A stretch of DNA of 36,882 nucleotides from an uncultured Alphaproteobacteria bacterium (GTDB lineage Bacteria; Pseudomonadota; Alphaproteobacteria; Thalassobaculales; Thalassobaculaceae), in NCBI GenBank assembly GCA_902578675.1, contig CACHDV010000012.1, positions 1 to 36,882 of the forward strand, read 5' to 3'. Positions 1 to 8,634 of this stretch are shown piece by piece (the stretch's first letter is position 1; each line of letters opens with the position of its first letter). The notes below the pieces were generated by a model. That model was not told the origin of the DNA. It made no database searches and saw nothing but the letters and a program-made list of their open reading frames with translations. A program made the translations under genes and the position numbers.

Positions 1-2
1 TA

Positions 3-1598
3 GCTAAGGCTCAAAAACAAATAGCACGTTTAAAAGCCAAAACAAGTTCTTTAACTGACACTACCGCAGAGGAATTGGAACTACTTCTAGACGCTCACGC
101 GGCGATGCTTGTCTCTACTCGAATGCTGTTGGGAATAGAAAAGAATATAGCGGAATTAAACCTTAATGCCGAAGCAGCTTTACAGATAGTTGTAGAAGAA
201 ATTGCTCGGGGCTTTGAGAAAGTTAAGGATGCGTATCTGGCTGCAAGGGTCCAGGACATTAAAGATGTAGGGTCCAGAATACTTCGGCAACTTATGAAAA
301 CTCCTTATCAGGTTTATTCAAAAATACCCAAAGGGTCTATAATTGTCGCTCAAGAATTAAGCCCTGCAGACACAGCTTTAATGGACCCTGCGAGTATCGC
401 CGGGCTTATCACCGAACAAGGTGGTTCAGATGGACATACAGCCATAATGGCGAGGTCATTGAATATACCCGCAGTACTTGGGGTTACAAAAATTTTATCC
501 AAAATATCTGATGGCGATACAATCATTGTTGATGGTGACCACGGGCGTGTGATCGTAAGTCCTGACCATGATACCTTAGAAGAATTTAAACGCAAAATAG
601 AAGCACGTAGACGTCTCAATAGACAACTTAACCGCTTGCGCTCACTACCAGCAGTAACCCAAGACGGGGTATTAGTAGGAATGCAGGCGAATATAGAACT
701 AGCTCGTGATGTAGAGGAGGCAATACAAGCTGGCGCGGAAGGAATTGGGCTTTTAAGAACAGAGTTTATGTTTCTCAACCGTTCATCGGCTCCAACTGAA
801 GAAGATCAGTATCAAACTTTGAAAACGATCGTCACCGAAATGTCAGGTAGACCAGTAACGATTCGTACATTTGACTTGAGCACAGACAACCTGCCCCAAT
901 CAAAAAATATTTGGACAAATAAATCTAGCAACCCACTTCTCGGCCTGCGTGCAGTTAGACTTTCTTTACGGCAACAACGGCTATTCGAGATACAACTTTC
1001 TGCAATATTGCGAGCAAGCATACATGGTGAAATCAGGATCCTTTTGCCTATGGTATCGAGCATCCATCAGGTGCGCGAAGTGAAAAAGATACTGAGGCGA
1101 GTTCATTCACGACTTCAAAAACAAGATAAAATTTCAACGGACAAAGTACCGCCATTAGGCGCAATGATTGAAGTACCCGGGGCAGCTCTTATCGCAGACT
1201 CTATTATTCAAGAAGTTGATTTTCTTGCAATCGGGACTAACGATTTGACGATGTATACGCTAGCCATTGATAGGGAGGATGAGCAAGTTTCTCATCTTTT
1301 TAATCCTTTGCACCCTGCAGTACTACAGCTAATACAGATTACACTCCAAGCTGCACAACGCAGTAAGAAACCAGTCAGCATCTGTGGAGAAATAGCTGGA
1401 GATCCGCGTTTCGCTCCCCTTTTGATAGGCCTCGGTGTTCGCGAATTATCGATGACTTCACAAAATTTACCACGAGTGAAACAGAGAATAAGAGCGTTGA
1501 AAACTGGCCCTGCTACTCGACGAGCAATGGCCATTCTTGATCAAACAGACGAGGATCAAGTTCAACGCCTGTTAGATGATTTTAACGACGGAATTTGA
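3..1598 (+). CDS. ptsI: phosphoenolpyruvate-protein phosphotransferase (enzyme I), 5' partial
   Basis: Enzyme I takes phosphate from PEP on a histidine and passes it to HPr or an NPr-like carrier in the cytoplasm. The reading frame is open from base 3 (AKAQKQIARLKAK...), so the TTG at 75 in the ORF track is not the true start; the gene begins upstream of the window. Visible in order: an HPr-binding helical region, the swivelling domain with the phospho-histidine motif GGSDGHTAIMAR (about residue 121 of the track ORF), then the PEP-binding barrel with IGLLRTEFMF, GTNDLTMYTLAIDR and the cysteine motif SICGEIAGD. The GHTAIMAR form is typical of alphaproteobacterial homologues. It could be the nitrogen-type ptsP, because the N-terminus that would show a GAF domain is missing. 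It ends 31 bp before the next gene. Confidence 0.9.
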   Translation, partial: AKAQKQIARLKAKTSSLTDTTAEELELLLDAHAAMLVSTRMLLGIEKNIAELNLNAEAALQIVVEEIARGFEKVKDAYLAARVQDIKDVGSRILRQLMKTPYQVYSKIPKGSIIVAQELSPADTALMDPASIAGLITEQGGSDGHTAIMARSLNIPAVLGVTKILSKISDGDTIIVDGDHGRVIVSPDHDTLEEFKRKIEARRRLNRQLNRLRSLPAVTQDGVLVGMQANIELARDVEEAIQAGAEGIGLLRTEFMFLNRSSAPTEEDQYQTLKTIVTEMSGRPVTIRTFDLSTDNLPQSKNIWTNKSSNPLLGLRAVRLSLRQQRLFEIQLSAILRASIHGEIRILLPMVSSIHQVREVKKILRRVHSRLQKQDKISTDKVPPLGAMIEVPGAALIADSIIQEVDFLAIGTNDLTMYTLAIDREDEQVSHLFNPLHPAVLQLIQITLQAAQRSKKPVSICGEIAGDPRFAPLLIGLGVRELSMTSQNLPRVKQRIRALKTGPATRRAMAILDQTDEDQVQRLLDDFNDGI

Positions 1599-1629
1599 TC
1601 CTCATTTTAAATTTTAAATAGGAGTTTAA

Positions 1630-2694
1630 ATGAAAACGATAAAAATAGGTCTCATCGGTGCAGGGGGTAATACTAGAACCAGGCATATTCCCGGGTTTAA
1701 AGCCATAGAAAATATTGAATTATCGGCTGTCGCGAATAGAAGCATGGAGTCGTCAAAAAAAATAGCTGCCGAGTTCGGAGTGCGAGAGGTCGCTACTAGT
1801 TGGAGACAAATTATCGAAAATCAAGATATCGACGCCGTTTGTATTGGGACTTGGCCCTACATGCATTGCCCAATTACTATTGCAGCGTTAGAGAATCATA
1901 AGCACGTACTTTGTGAAGCTCGCATGGCGCTCAACGCTAACGAAGCGCATAAAATGTTAGATGTTTCTAAAAAACACCCCGACCTAATAGCTCAGATTGT
2001 TCCAGCGCCACACACACTGGCTATAGATCAGACGATTATTGAGCTCATCGGATCTGGTTTTATTGGAGATCTAATAAGTATGGATGGTAGGATCAATTCA
2101 GGAAGTAACTTTCCATTGCCGGAAAGCCCACCTCATTGGCGGCACAACAAAGATCTATCTGGGAACAACATCATGAATATGGGCATTTGGTATGAGGCAA
2201 TCATGAGATGGTTAGGGGATATGACAGGTGTTTTTGCTTTGGGGAAAACAACAATTTCCCATCGGGTGGACGCAGAAAAGCGCCGTATACCAATGCCTAT
2301 TCCAGATCATATCGATATTTTGGGGCATTTTGCTCAAGGTGGACAAATGCGTCTTACAGTTTCTACTGTTATAGGGCTCTCGCCCACCGAAGTTGACCTA
2401 CTTATTTTTGGCACAAAAGGAACGCTTCGAATTCTTCAAAAAAAGGATGATGAGATTGAACTTTTTGCAGGTGATAAAAATGCCTCCCAACTGGAACGCA
2501 TAACGATAGAATCAGAGAAAAAGGGAAAATGGCGTGTTGAGGAAGAATTTGTAAATGCAATACGTGGCATTGAGGAAATAACGCATACAGACTTCACGAC
2601 GGGGGCAAAATACATGGAATGGACAGATGCTGTTACAATTTCAATGCAGACAAGAGAATTAGTGCCTCTCCCATTATCGAATGGTATGCGTTGA
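1630..2694 (+). CDS. Gfo/Idh/MocA-family oxidoreductase-like protein with degenerate catalytic motifs
   Basis: A 354-aa protein with an N-terminal NAD(P)-binding Rossmann fold (IGLIGAGGNTRTRHIPG) and a Gfo/Idh/MocA C-terminal domain. Members usually oxidise or reduce sugars, inositols or sugar-like acids. The ATG at 1630 follows a good ribosome site (aggag, about 6 nt upstream). The usual EKP motif, whose lysine is catalytic, reads CEARMA here. The usual DxGxH segment reads NMGIW. Both catalytic signatures are therefore altered, although the fold and cofactor motif look intact. It sits in tandem with an aminotransferase, which suggests a shared keto- or amino-sugar-like substrate, but this is inference. 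The substrate is unknown. Confidence 0.85.
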   Translation: MKTIKIGLIGAGGNTRTRHIPGFKAIENIELSAVANRSMESSKKIAAEFGVREVATSWRQIIENQDIDAVCIGTWPYMHCPITIAALENHKHVLCEARMALNANEAHKMLDVSKKHPDLIAQIVPAPHTLAIDQTIIELIGSGFIGDLISMDGRINSGSNFPLPESPPHWRHNKDLSGNNIMNMGIWYEAIMRWLGDMTGVFALGKTTISHRVDAEKRRIPMPIPDHIDILGHFAQGGQMRLTVSTVIGLSPTEVDLLIFGTKGTLRILQKKDDEIELFAGDKNASQLERITIESEKKGKWRVEEEFVNAIRGIEEITHTDFTTGAKYMEWTDAVTISMQTRELVPLPLSNGMR

Positions 2695-2724
2695 ACGTGC
2701 TAATTTGGTAATTTGGAAAAATTC

Positions 2725-3912
2725 ATGGCCTTTCCAATTAATTCTAATGTGGTTAACGCTGTGGAGCCTCCAATAGCAGAGGCCCAGTCTTGGATCGCTG
2801 GAAAAAAATTTCCAAAAAACAAACCCCTGCTTAACCTAGCACAGGCCGTTCCAAGTTATCCCCCGGCAAGTTCGATGTCCGAGCATCTAGCAAGTAATGT
2901 AAAATTATTTGAAACCGCTCAATACACAGCAATTGCGGGAATCCCAGCACTTAGAGACAGCCTCGCATCTAATATGATGATTTCACACGGAGGCCGGATC
3001 GAGGCAGAAAATGTTTTGATTTCCGCCGGCTGTAATCAAGCTTTTTGCATTGCGATTATGGCTATAGCCAAAGCTGGGGATGAAATTATCCTATCAGCCC
3101 CATACTATTTTAATCATATTATGTGGCTAGAAATGCAGGGCATTAAGCCAGTTATACTACCATTCAGAGGTGATCTAAACTCCGTCCCATCTCCAATGGA
3201 TGCGGCGAACTTAATTACAAAGAAAACAAAAGCTATCGTCTTAATTAGTCCTAATAATCCTACGGGTGCAATTTATCCAGCAGATATCTTGAGCCAATTT
3301 TTTGATCTTGCTCACGCATCGAAAATAGCTTTGATAGTTGACGAGACATACAAGGACTTCATTGAAACAATGCCTCCGCATAACATTTTTCTCTCACCTT
3401 ATTGGGAAGAAACATTCATACAACTTTATAGTTTCTCGAAAGTATTTAGTTTAACAGGCTACCGTGTGGGATCTATTATCGGAGGCCAAAATATTATAAA
3501 TTCTGCAACTAAAGTTATGGATACCCTTGCTATTTGCGCACCACGGATTGCGCAGGATGCAGCGCTTTTTGGCCTTAATAATCTTGAACGGTGGGTTTCC
3601 GATAAGAGAGTAGGCATTCTAGAGAGATTAAATTACGTTAACAAAATTTTTCGAAATAGCGAAACCCCATATGAACTTATCTCAAGTGGCGCTTATTTTG
3701 CTTATGTAAAGCATCCGTTTAGAGAAAAATCATCAAAAGAGGTGGCAAAACAGCTGGCGGAAAAAGAAAATATTCTTTGCTTACCCGGATCTTTTTTTGG
3801 ACCGAACCAGGAACAATTTTTGAGAATTGCGTTTGCAAACGCAACTGTGGAAGAACTATCACTTCTATCGAAAAGACTTGAAAGAAGCCTCAGAAGTCTA
3901 ACTCCGGCTTAA
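2725..3912 (+). CDS. PLP-dependent aminotransferase, class I/II
   Basis: A fold-type I aminotransferase, probably moving an amino group between an amino acid and a 2-oxo acid in the cytoplasm. Visible features are the SPNNPTGAIY segment, the VDETYKDF aspartate that contacts the PLP ring nitrogen, and the PLP-binding lysine in YSFSKVFSLTGYRVG (K239 from the chosen start). The track opens at a TTG at 2713. The ATG at 2725, with a ggaaaa site about 5 nt upstream, is preferred and yields MAFPINSN. It lies 30 bp after the Gfo/Idh-like gene, probably in one transcript. The specific substrate cannot be told from sequence. Confidence 0.88.
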   Translation: MAFPINSNVVNAVEPPIAEAQSWIAGKKFPKNKPLLNLAQAVPSYPPASSMSEHLASNVKLFETAQYTAIAGIPALRDSLASNMMISHGGRIEAENVLISAGCNQAFCIAIMAIAKAGDEIILSAPYYFNHIMWLEMQGIKPVILPFRGDLNSVPSPMDAANLITKKTKAIVLISPNNPTGAIYPADILSQFFDLAHASKIALIVDETYKDFIETMPPHNIFLSPYWEETFIQLYSFSKVFSLTGYRVGSIIGGQNIINSATKVMDTLAICAPRIAQDAALFGLNNLERWVSDKRVGILERLNYVNKIFRNSETPYELISSGAYFAYVKHPFREKSSKEVAKQLAEKENILCLPGSFFGPNQEQFLRIAFANATVEELSLLSKRLERSLRSLTPA

Positions 3913-3949
3913 TTTTAAATCTTGAAAGTAATAAAACTTATTTTATTTC

Positions 3950-4053
3950 TTAGGATGAATCTATTGCTCATTTACATAAGCACTGTTATACGCCAGTTTA
4001 AGCAACATGAATGAGCCTAATAATAACCCATAAGGAAAAATGGACGAATGAGC
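3950..4053 (+). promoter_or_regulatory. candidate structured 5' leader of ahcY with alternative pairing
   Basis: The 135-base gap before ahcY contains GCTCATTTA (3966-3974). It can pair with TGAATGAGC (4008-4016) as a 9-bp stem including one U-G pair, extended outside by TTAG/CTAA (3950-3953 with 4017-4020). A short inner ACTG/CAGT hairpin (3982-3985 with 3994-3997) lies in the loop. The octamer GAATGAGC recurs at 4046-4053, where it contains the ahcY ATG, so the same 5' arm could instead pair over the start codon. This resembles a translational switch. I do not recognise any known SAM or SAH riboswitch consensus in it. The pairings are read directly; the function is inference. Confidence 0.35.
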
Positions 4054-5343
4054 ACTTTCACAGACTGCAAAATCGCAGACATTTCTTTGGCTGAGTGGGG
4101 ATACCGCGAGATAAAGATAGCGGAGACAGAGATGCCAGGCCTGATGGCGGTGAGAGCCGAGTACGGTCAGTCAAAACCACTGAGCGGTGCGAGAATAACC
4201 GGTTGTTTGCACATGACAATCCAAACTGCGGTGCTTATCCAAACTCTAGTTGAATTAGGTGCGGAAATTCGCTGGTCATCTTGTAATATTTTTTCTACAC
4301 AAGATCACGCAGCAGCTGCAATCGCTGCAGATAACATACCTGTTTTTGCTTGGAAAGGTATGACAGAGGAGGAATATGATTGGTGTATAAGACAAACGAT
4401 CGAGGGACCAGACGGTTGGCGCCCAAATATGTTACTCGATGACGGAGGCGATCTAACAAAAATTATGCACGAAGATTACTCGGAACTATTGAAAAATGTC
4501 CGTGGTGTGTCTGAAGAAACGACGACGGGGGTATTGAGGCTAGTCGAGATGCAAGAAGCTGGTTCTTTGAAGATTCCAGCCTTCAATGTCAATGATAGCG
4601 TAACAAAGTCAAAATTTGATAATTTATACGGCTGCAGGGAAAGTCTGACCGATGGAATTCGCCGGGCGACAGATGTAATGTTGTCAGGAAAAGTCGCTGT
4701 GGTAAATGGTTATGGTGATGTCGGCAAAGGTTCCGCATCAAGTTTAAGAAACGGTGGAGCCAGGGTTATCGTTACGGAAGTTGACCCAATTTGTGCGCTT
4801 CAAGCGGCAATGGAAGGGTTCGAAGTAGCTACTATGGATGAATATGCTCCGAAAGCTGACATCTTTGTGACCGCTACTGGCAACAAGGATATAATCACGG
4901 TCGATCATATGCGCCAAATGAAGGACCGCGCAATTGTCTGCAATATTGGTCACTTCGATACAGAAATCCAGGTGGAAGGTCTAAGAAACTTCAAATGGCA
5001 TCCAGTAAAGCCCCAGGTTGATGAGGTAGAGTTTCCAGATGGGAAAAGAATTATTCTTTTAGCGGAAGGACGTCTCGTCAATCTTGGCTGTGCTACAGGG
5101 CATCCCAGCTTTGTCATGAGTGCGTCTTTTACAAACCAAACCCTGGCTCAAATAGAACTTTGGGGCAATCCAGGTAAATATTCCAATGAGGTGTACATCC
5201 TACCTAAGTCACTGGACGAAAAAGTCGCTGAACTCCACCTCGCCAGAGTAGGTGCCACGCTTACCAAAATGAGTGAAGAACAGGCTTCCTATATAGGTGT
5301 TTCTCAAGAGGGCCCATTTAAGTCTGAAAACTATAGATATTGA
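4048..5343 (+). CDS. ahcY: adenosylhomocysteinase
   Basis: Hydrolyses S-adenosylhomocysteine to adenosine and homocysteine with bound NAD, recycling the product of SAM-dependent methylation. The 431-aa protein carries [16 protein letters not shown], the substrate-site segment [15 protein letters not shown], the NAD-binding [10 protein letters not shown] (about residues 221-230), [10 protein letters not shown], and a C-terminal NYRY where most members have HYRY. It is the shorter form of the family; many proteobacterial enzymes are roughly 465-470 aa with an extra insert. The ATG at 4048 has taagga about 11 nt upstream. An ATG at 4040 reads only gac-gaa-tga and is excluded. See the leader entry for possible regulation. 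Confidence 0.97.
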   Translation: MSTFTDCKIADISLAEWGYREIKIAETEMPGLMAVRAEYGQSKPLSGARITGCLHMTIQTAVLIQTLVELGAEIRWSSCNIFSTQDHAAAAIAADNIPVFAWKGMTEEEYDWCIRQTIEGPDGWRPNMLLDDGGDLTKIMHEDYSELLKNVRGVSEETTTGVLRLVEMQEAGSLKIPAFNVNDSVTKSKFDNLYGCRESLTDGIRRATDVMLSGKVAVVNGYGDVGKGSASSLRNGGARVIVTEVDPICALQAAMEGFEVATMDEYAPKADIFVTATGNKDIITVDHMRQMKDRAIVCNIGHFDTEIQVEGLRNFKWHPVKPQVDEVEFPDGKRIILLAEGRLVNLGCATGHPSFVMSASFTNQTLAQIELWGNPGKYSNEVYILPKSLDEKVAELHLARVGATLTKMSEEQASYIGVSQEGPFKSENYRY

Positions 5344-5428
5344 GCTATCCAAAGCAACAGTTACTTAGACGGTACACTATGGGGAAAAGTTTTTCACAGT
5401 AAGGAAAATAAGTTCCAAGGAGAGAAGT

Positions 5429-5800
5429 ATGAGTGTTTTGATACATAGTAATGCGGAAGTTTTCATATCAAAAAACTCTAATCTCCCTATAGCCCGCGTT
5501 ATTACTCAAGAAACAGGTTCGGGTGCGTGCGAGCTTTGGGAACAACCTCTCAAGCCAGGTGATGTTATCCCAATGCATTATCATCTTGTTGAAGAGACGA
5601 TTACTTTTGCCAGCGGCAGGATCAAAGTAATTCTTGATGGGAACGAGCATGAAATTAACGCGGATCGCGATGGAACAAGCTCTTTGTTAATACCGACCCG
5701 TTTACATCACGAAATCAAAAACATAGGAAGCAACCCAACATCAATGATAGCTTTTTTCCCCGCGGTCCAGCCTCAGATATTCCCAGTGAGAGATAAGTAA
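5429..5800 (+). CDS. small single-domain cupin protein
   Basis: A 123-aa cytoplasmic beta-barrel protein. Cupin motif 1 is visible as PMHYHLVEETITFASGRIKV, with the two histidines and a glutamate that normally bind a metal. Cupin motif 2 is around IPTRLHHEIKNIGSNP. The start has a strong ribosome site (aaggagagaag then ATG). Such proteins are metal-dependent enzymes or small-molecule binders; the substrate cannot be inferred. It lies 85 bp after ahcY and 55 bp before a ribbon-helix-helix gene on the same strand, so it may share their transcript, but no functional tie is evident. Confidence 0.85.
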   Translation: MSVLIHSNAEVFISKNSNLPIARVITQETGSGACELWEQPLKPGDVIPMHYHLVEETITFASGRIKVILDGNEHEINADRDGTSSLLIPTRLHHEIKNIGSNPTSMIAFFPAVQPQIFPVRDK

Positions 5801-5855
5801 CACCCACAAATTAAATTTACCAAATTAGACTTTAATCTTGATGGAATTTACTTAT

Positions 5856-6065
5856 ATGGAAAAACATTCTGTCACCTTGTCTGGACATCCAACAAGTATT
5901 TCGATTGAGAGAGAATTTTGGGATATCCTTAAAAAGATAGCAAAAAATAGAAACCAAACAATGAACTCACTCATTTCCGACTTGGATAAAAAACGGCAAG
6001 GTAACCTTTCTAGTGCCATCCGTCTTTTTGTACTTCGAGAAGTTCAACTGAAGAGTGAAGAATAA
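5856..6065 (+). CDS. ribbon-helix-helix domain protein (RHH_4 type)
   Basis: A small (about 70 aa) protein matching the alphaproteobacterial RHH_4-type pattern: HSVTLSGHPTSISIEREFWD, then NRNQTMNSLISDLDKKR and GNLSSAIRLFVLRE. The N-terminal strand would pair in a dimer to form the DNA-binding sheet. The track starts at TTG 5838. ATG at 5841 or 5856 are both in frame; 5856 is chosen because ggaa lies about 9 nt upstream and the product then begins just before the conserved strand, as in relatives. It could be a DNA-binding regulator; no target is visible. It is convergent with the nitroreductase gene, with a 15-bp gap and no clear terminator. Confidence 0.8.
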   Translation: MEKHSVTLSGHPTSISIEREFWDILKKIAKNRNQTMNSLISDLDKKRQGNLSSAIRLFVLREVQLKSEE

Positions 6066-6080
6066 TTCTATCCTCTAAAA

Positions 6081-6692
6081 TTAAACGATTTTACAAACTT
6101 CATCGAATTCTAATCTTGGTGCTCTATTGGGAATATTATCCCAAACCCCATAACCGAGATTACAGAGAAAATTGGACTTGATTTCGGTCCCGCCAAAAAA
6201 CTCTTCATCTACTTTCACGTTATCAAATCCAGACATTGGTCCACAATCCAACCCTATGGAACGAGCAGCTAAAATAAAATATGCCCCCTGCATAGAGCCA
6301 TTTCGAAAGGCAGTTGTTTCAGCGAACTGAGGGTTTTCAGTAAAGAGCTGGCTCATATCTTTGAACGGAAATAGTTTATCTAAATTCTTCCAACATAATA
6401 CGTCATATCCAATGATTGCGCAGACAGGGGCAGTCATAGTCTTTTCTACATTTCCAGAAACAAGCGCTGGCCGCAGCCGCTCTTTGGCTTCACTACTCTT
6501 TACGAAAACAATACGAGCAGGCGAGATATTCATACTTGTAGGCGCCATTTTCATTAGGTGATATAAGTGTTCAAGAACACTCGCCTCAACATCTCTATCC
6601 TGCCAAACAGTATGAGTGCGAGCTTCGATGAACAAAAGATCTAAAGCTAAGGGATCGAGCTGTGATACAGTATTGGCAAATACTTTTTGCAT
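6081..6692 (-). CDS. nitroreductase-family protein, RutE/HadB-like
   Basis: An FMN-dependent NAD(P)H oxidoreductase of about 203 aa resembling RutE/HadB, which in pyrimidine catabolism reduces malonic semialdehyde to 3-hydroxypropionate. Visible features are LLFIEARTHTVWQDRDV, the flavin-contact segment KMAPTSMNISPARIVFV, and SMQGAYFILAARSIGLDCGPMSGFD near the C-terminal half. The track start (TTG) is replaced by the ATG at 6692, which has AAAGGAA about 8 nt upstream. No rutA-D genes occur in the window, so the natural substrate is open. It is divergent from the TauE-type exporter. Confidence 0.85.
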   Translation of the reverse strand: MQKVFANTVSQLDPLALDLLFIEARTHTVWQDRDVEASVLEHLYHLMKMAPTSMNISPARIVFVKSSEAKERLRPALVSGNVEKTMTAPVCAIIGYDVLCWKNLDKLFPFKDMSQLFTENPQFAETTAFRNGSMQGAYFILAARSIGLDCGPMSGFDNVKVDEEFFGGTEIKSNFLCNLGYGVWDNIPNRAPRLEFDEVCKIV

Positions 6693-6813
6693 TGGCAATT
6701 CCTTTTGTTAATTTTCAACGATAAGTATATAACTTTCACAACGCATTTCCAATTCAAGGTCTGACCGTTGCAAGCAACCCCAATCAGTAAACATTTATAA
6801 TAAAGGCGTAATT

Positions 6814-7584
6814 ATGGACTTTCTACTTCAATTCATACCCGCCGAATTAACTTCAGTTGAAGCCTTGGGGTTAATAATATTTAGCTACTTCACCTCAGCT
6901 GTGACGGTTACTTTTGGTATCGGTGGGGGTGTAATGATGTTAATGGCGATGGCGTCAATATTACCTGTTGCAACAGTTATACCTGTCCATGGCGCCGTAC
7001 AGATGGGATCAAATGGTGGTAGAGCAATTATGATGGGTTCACACCTTAACTGGTCGATCTTCAAATACTTTGTTCTTGGGTCTGTACTAGGAGCAATAAT
7101 TGCAGGGCAGGTCGTTGTCTCGCTTCCTAAAGACTGGTTACGCTTAATACTTGGCGTATTTGTCATTTGGGTCGTATGGGCGCCAAAATTAAATAAACGA
7201 AATACCAATCCAATTGCTTTTTTACCAATTGGATTGGGTACAACATTTGCTAGCATGTTTGTGGGTGCAACTGGGCTCCTAGTCGCTGCTTTCTTATCTC
7301 CAGAAAAGCTTGGCAGGATGGCAACTGTTAGTACACAAGCTACATGTACGATGGTACAGCACGGCCTTAAAGTTTTAGTATTCGGCGCACTGGGTTTTAC
7401 TTTCTGGGAATGGTTGCCCCTCATAGTTATCATGGTAATAACTGGGTTTATCGGAACATACACCGGAAAATATATTCTACACAAAATACCGGACCGATTG
7501 TTTGGGATGCTATTTAAAGCTATGTTAACTCTACTTGCTATCCGACTTGTTTATATAGCCGGCCTAAATCTTCTGCCGTTTTAG
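6814..7584 (+). CDS. sulfite exporter TauE/SafE family membrane protein
   Basis: A 256-aa polytopic inner-membrane protein with about eight hydrophobic segments and the duplicated architecture of the TauE/SafE family. The first repeat includes SYFTSAVTVTFGIGGGVMM and the second GLGTTFASMFVGATGLLVAAFLS. Family members export or import small organic acids and sulfur compounds such as sulfite or sulfoacetate. The ATG at 6814 starts a typical membrane N-terminus; the ribosome site is weak (aaaggcg about 9 nt upstream). It lies between a nitroreductase and a catabolic island that otherwise lacks a transporter, so it may serve that island. This link is inference. Confidence 0.85.
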   Translation: MDFLLQFIPAELTSVEALGLIIFSYFTSAVTVTFGIGGGVMMLMAMASILPVATVIPVHGAVQMGSNGGRAIMMGSHLNWSIFKYFVLGSVLGAIIAGQVVVSLPKDWLRLILGVFVIWVVWAPKLNKRNTNPIAFLPIGLGTTFASMFVGATGLLVAAFLSPEKLGRMATVSTQATCTMVQHGLKVLVFGALGFTFWEWLPLIVIMVITGFIGTYTGKYILHKIPDRLFGMLFKAMLTLLAIRLVYIAGLNLLPF

Positions 7585-7625
7585 TTGGGCACGGTTCGTA
7601 ATAACTAAAGCACATGACTTTTTTC

Positions 7626-8600
7626 TCATTCCCACACTTGGCTTAAGAAATTTAACCAATTTTCACCTAAAACCCGGCGTATTTTCGTTTCGTTCCAACC
7701 AGCCCTTTCCATTGCAGGAACGAAATTTCCAAAATGACCAAGCGTTTCCAATCCCTTAGGCATACTCGGCACTTTTTTATGTGGTGTAGAAGTTGGTCGG
7801 CCCTTACCTTTATCAGAGGAAAGATAATTAAAAAAATGTATGTCTTGGTCCTGAACCCAGTCTGTCCCGATACCTGCTTTTTCTTCACCTACAATATTGA
7901 TCAAATAGTCGAGAGCCGTTATGCAGTCATCCAATGTCGTATCTTCCCCTTTTGGCAAAAAGGGCGTGTAACTTGCAAAACCAACGAAGCCGTCAGCATC
8001 TGCAATTTCTCTAAGTTGTTCATCGGTTTTATTTCTGGCATGCTTCTTCAACATTGGACAGCAATGAGTATATGCAACCGGTTTTTTAGAAAATTTAATT
8101 GCATCCGAACTTGTCTTCGGCCCTACATGAGACAGATCTATGAGTATTCCTAACTTGTTCATTTCGTCAATGACATGCCGACCGAAGTCACTTAGACCAC
8201 TATCATTTGTTTCCCAGCACCCGGCCCCAACAAGGTTTTGCGAGTTGTAAGTTAATTGTATAATCCTTACACCAAGTTCCCTAAATAGAGCCAAGTAACG
8301 CACATCATCGTCTATCCCACTTGTGTTTTGCCAGCCTAAGATTATACCAACTTTGTTCTGGGATTTAGCAGTTCGAATATCTTCGGCGTTATAAACTTGA
8401 GTGATTAGATCACTGTGTTCTTCAAACCATGACTTCCATTGGGATATATTATCCATTGTTTCTGAAAAACTATCCCATACACAACAGGTGCAGTTAGCTG
8501 CTGTGATACCGCCCTTAAGCATGTCTTCAAAAATCGCTCGAGAAAACTTTGAGATATTAAGACCATCTATAAAAATTGCGTCTTTGAAGTTATTTTCCAT
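7626..8600 (-). CDS. M19 (membrane dipeptidase)-like protein lacking several zinc ligands
   Basis: A 324-aa TIM-barrel protein of the renal dipeptidase family. Recognisable are FRELGVRIIQLTYNSQN, LGILIDLSHVGPKT, KKPVAYTHCCP, KHARNKTDEQLREIA, GIGTDW and the C-terminal GENWLNFLSQVW. The N-terminal HxD zinc ligands (DGHND in relatives) read IDGLNI, and the bridging glutamate position reads GWQNTSG. The two later histidines remain (DLSH and YTH). A two-zinc dipeptidase site is therefore unlikely. The track start at 8699 would overlap the upstream gene by 65 bp; ATG 8600 leaves a 34-bp gap and matches the family start. Probably co-transcribed with the flavin oxidoreductase. Confidence 0.82.
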   Translation of the reverse strand: MENNFKDAIFIDGLNISKFSRAIFEDMLKGGITAANCTCCVWDSFSETMDNISQWKSWFEEHSDLITQVYNAEDIRTAKSQNKVGIILGWQNTSGIDDDVRYLALFRELGVRIIQLTYNSQNLVGAGCWETNDSGLSDFGRHVIDEMNKLGILIDLSHVGPKTSSDAIKFSKKPVAYTHCCPMLKKHARNKTDEQLREIADADGFVGFASYTPFLPKGEDTTLDDCITALDYLINIVGEEKAGIGTDWVQDQDIHFFNYLSSDKGKGRPTSTPHKKVPSMPKGLETLGHFGNFVPAMERAGWNETKIRRVLGENWLNFLSQVWE

Positions 8601-8634
8601 TTTTCTATAATCACTTTCCACTAAGTTGGTATGT

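Noticed and set aside
3913-4047. Known SAH or SAM riboswitch before ahcY
   Set aside because: I could not find the conserved SAH or SAM-II/SAM-V core sequences; only the alternative pairing itself is reported.
6885-7484. 199-aa minus-strand ORF opposite the TauE-type gene
   Set aside because: Antisense to a conserved membrane protein, with no recognisable domain.
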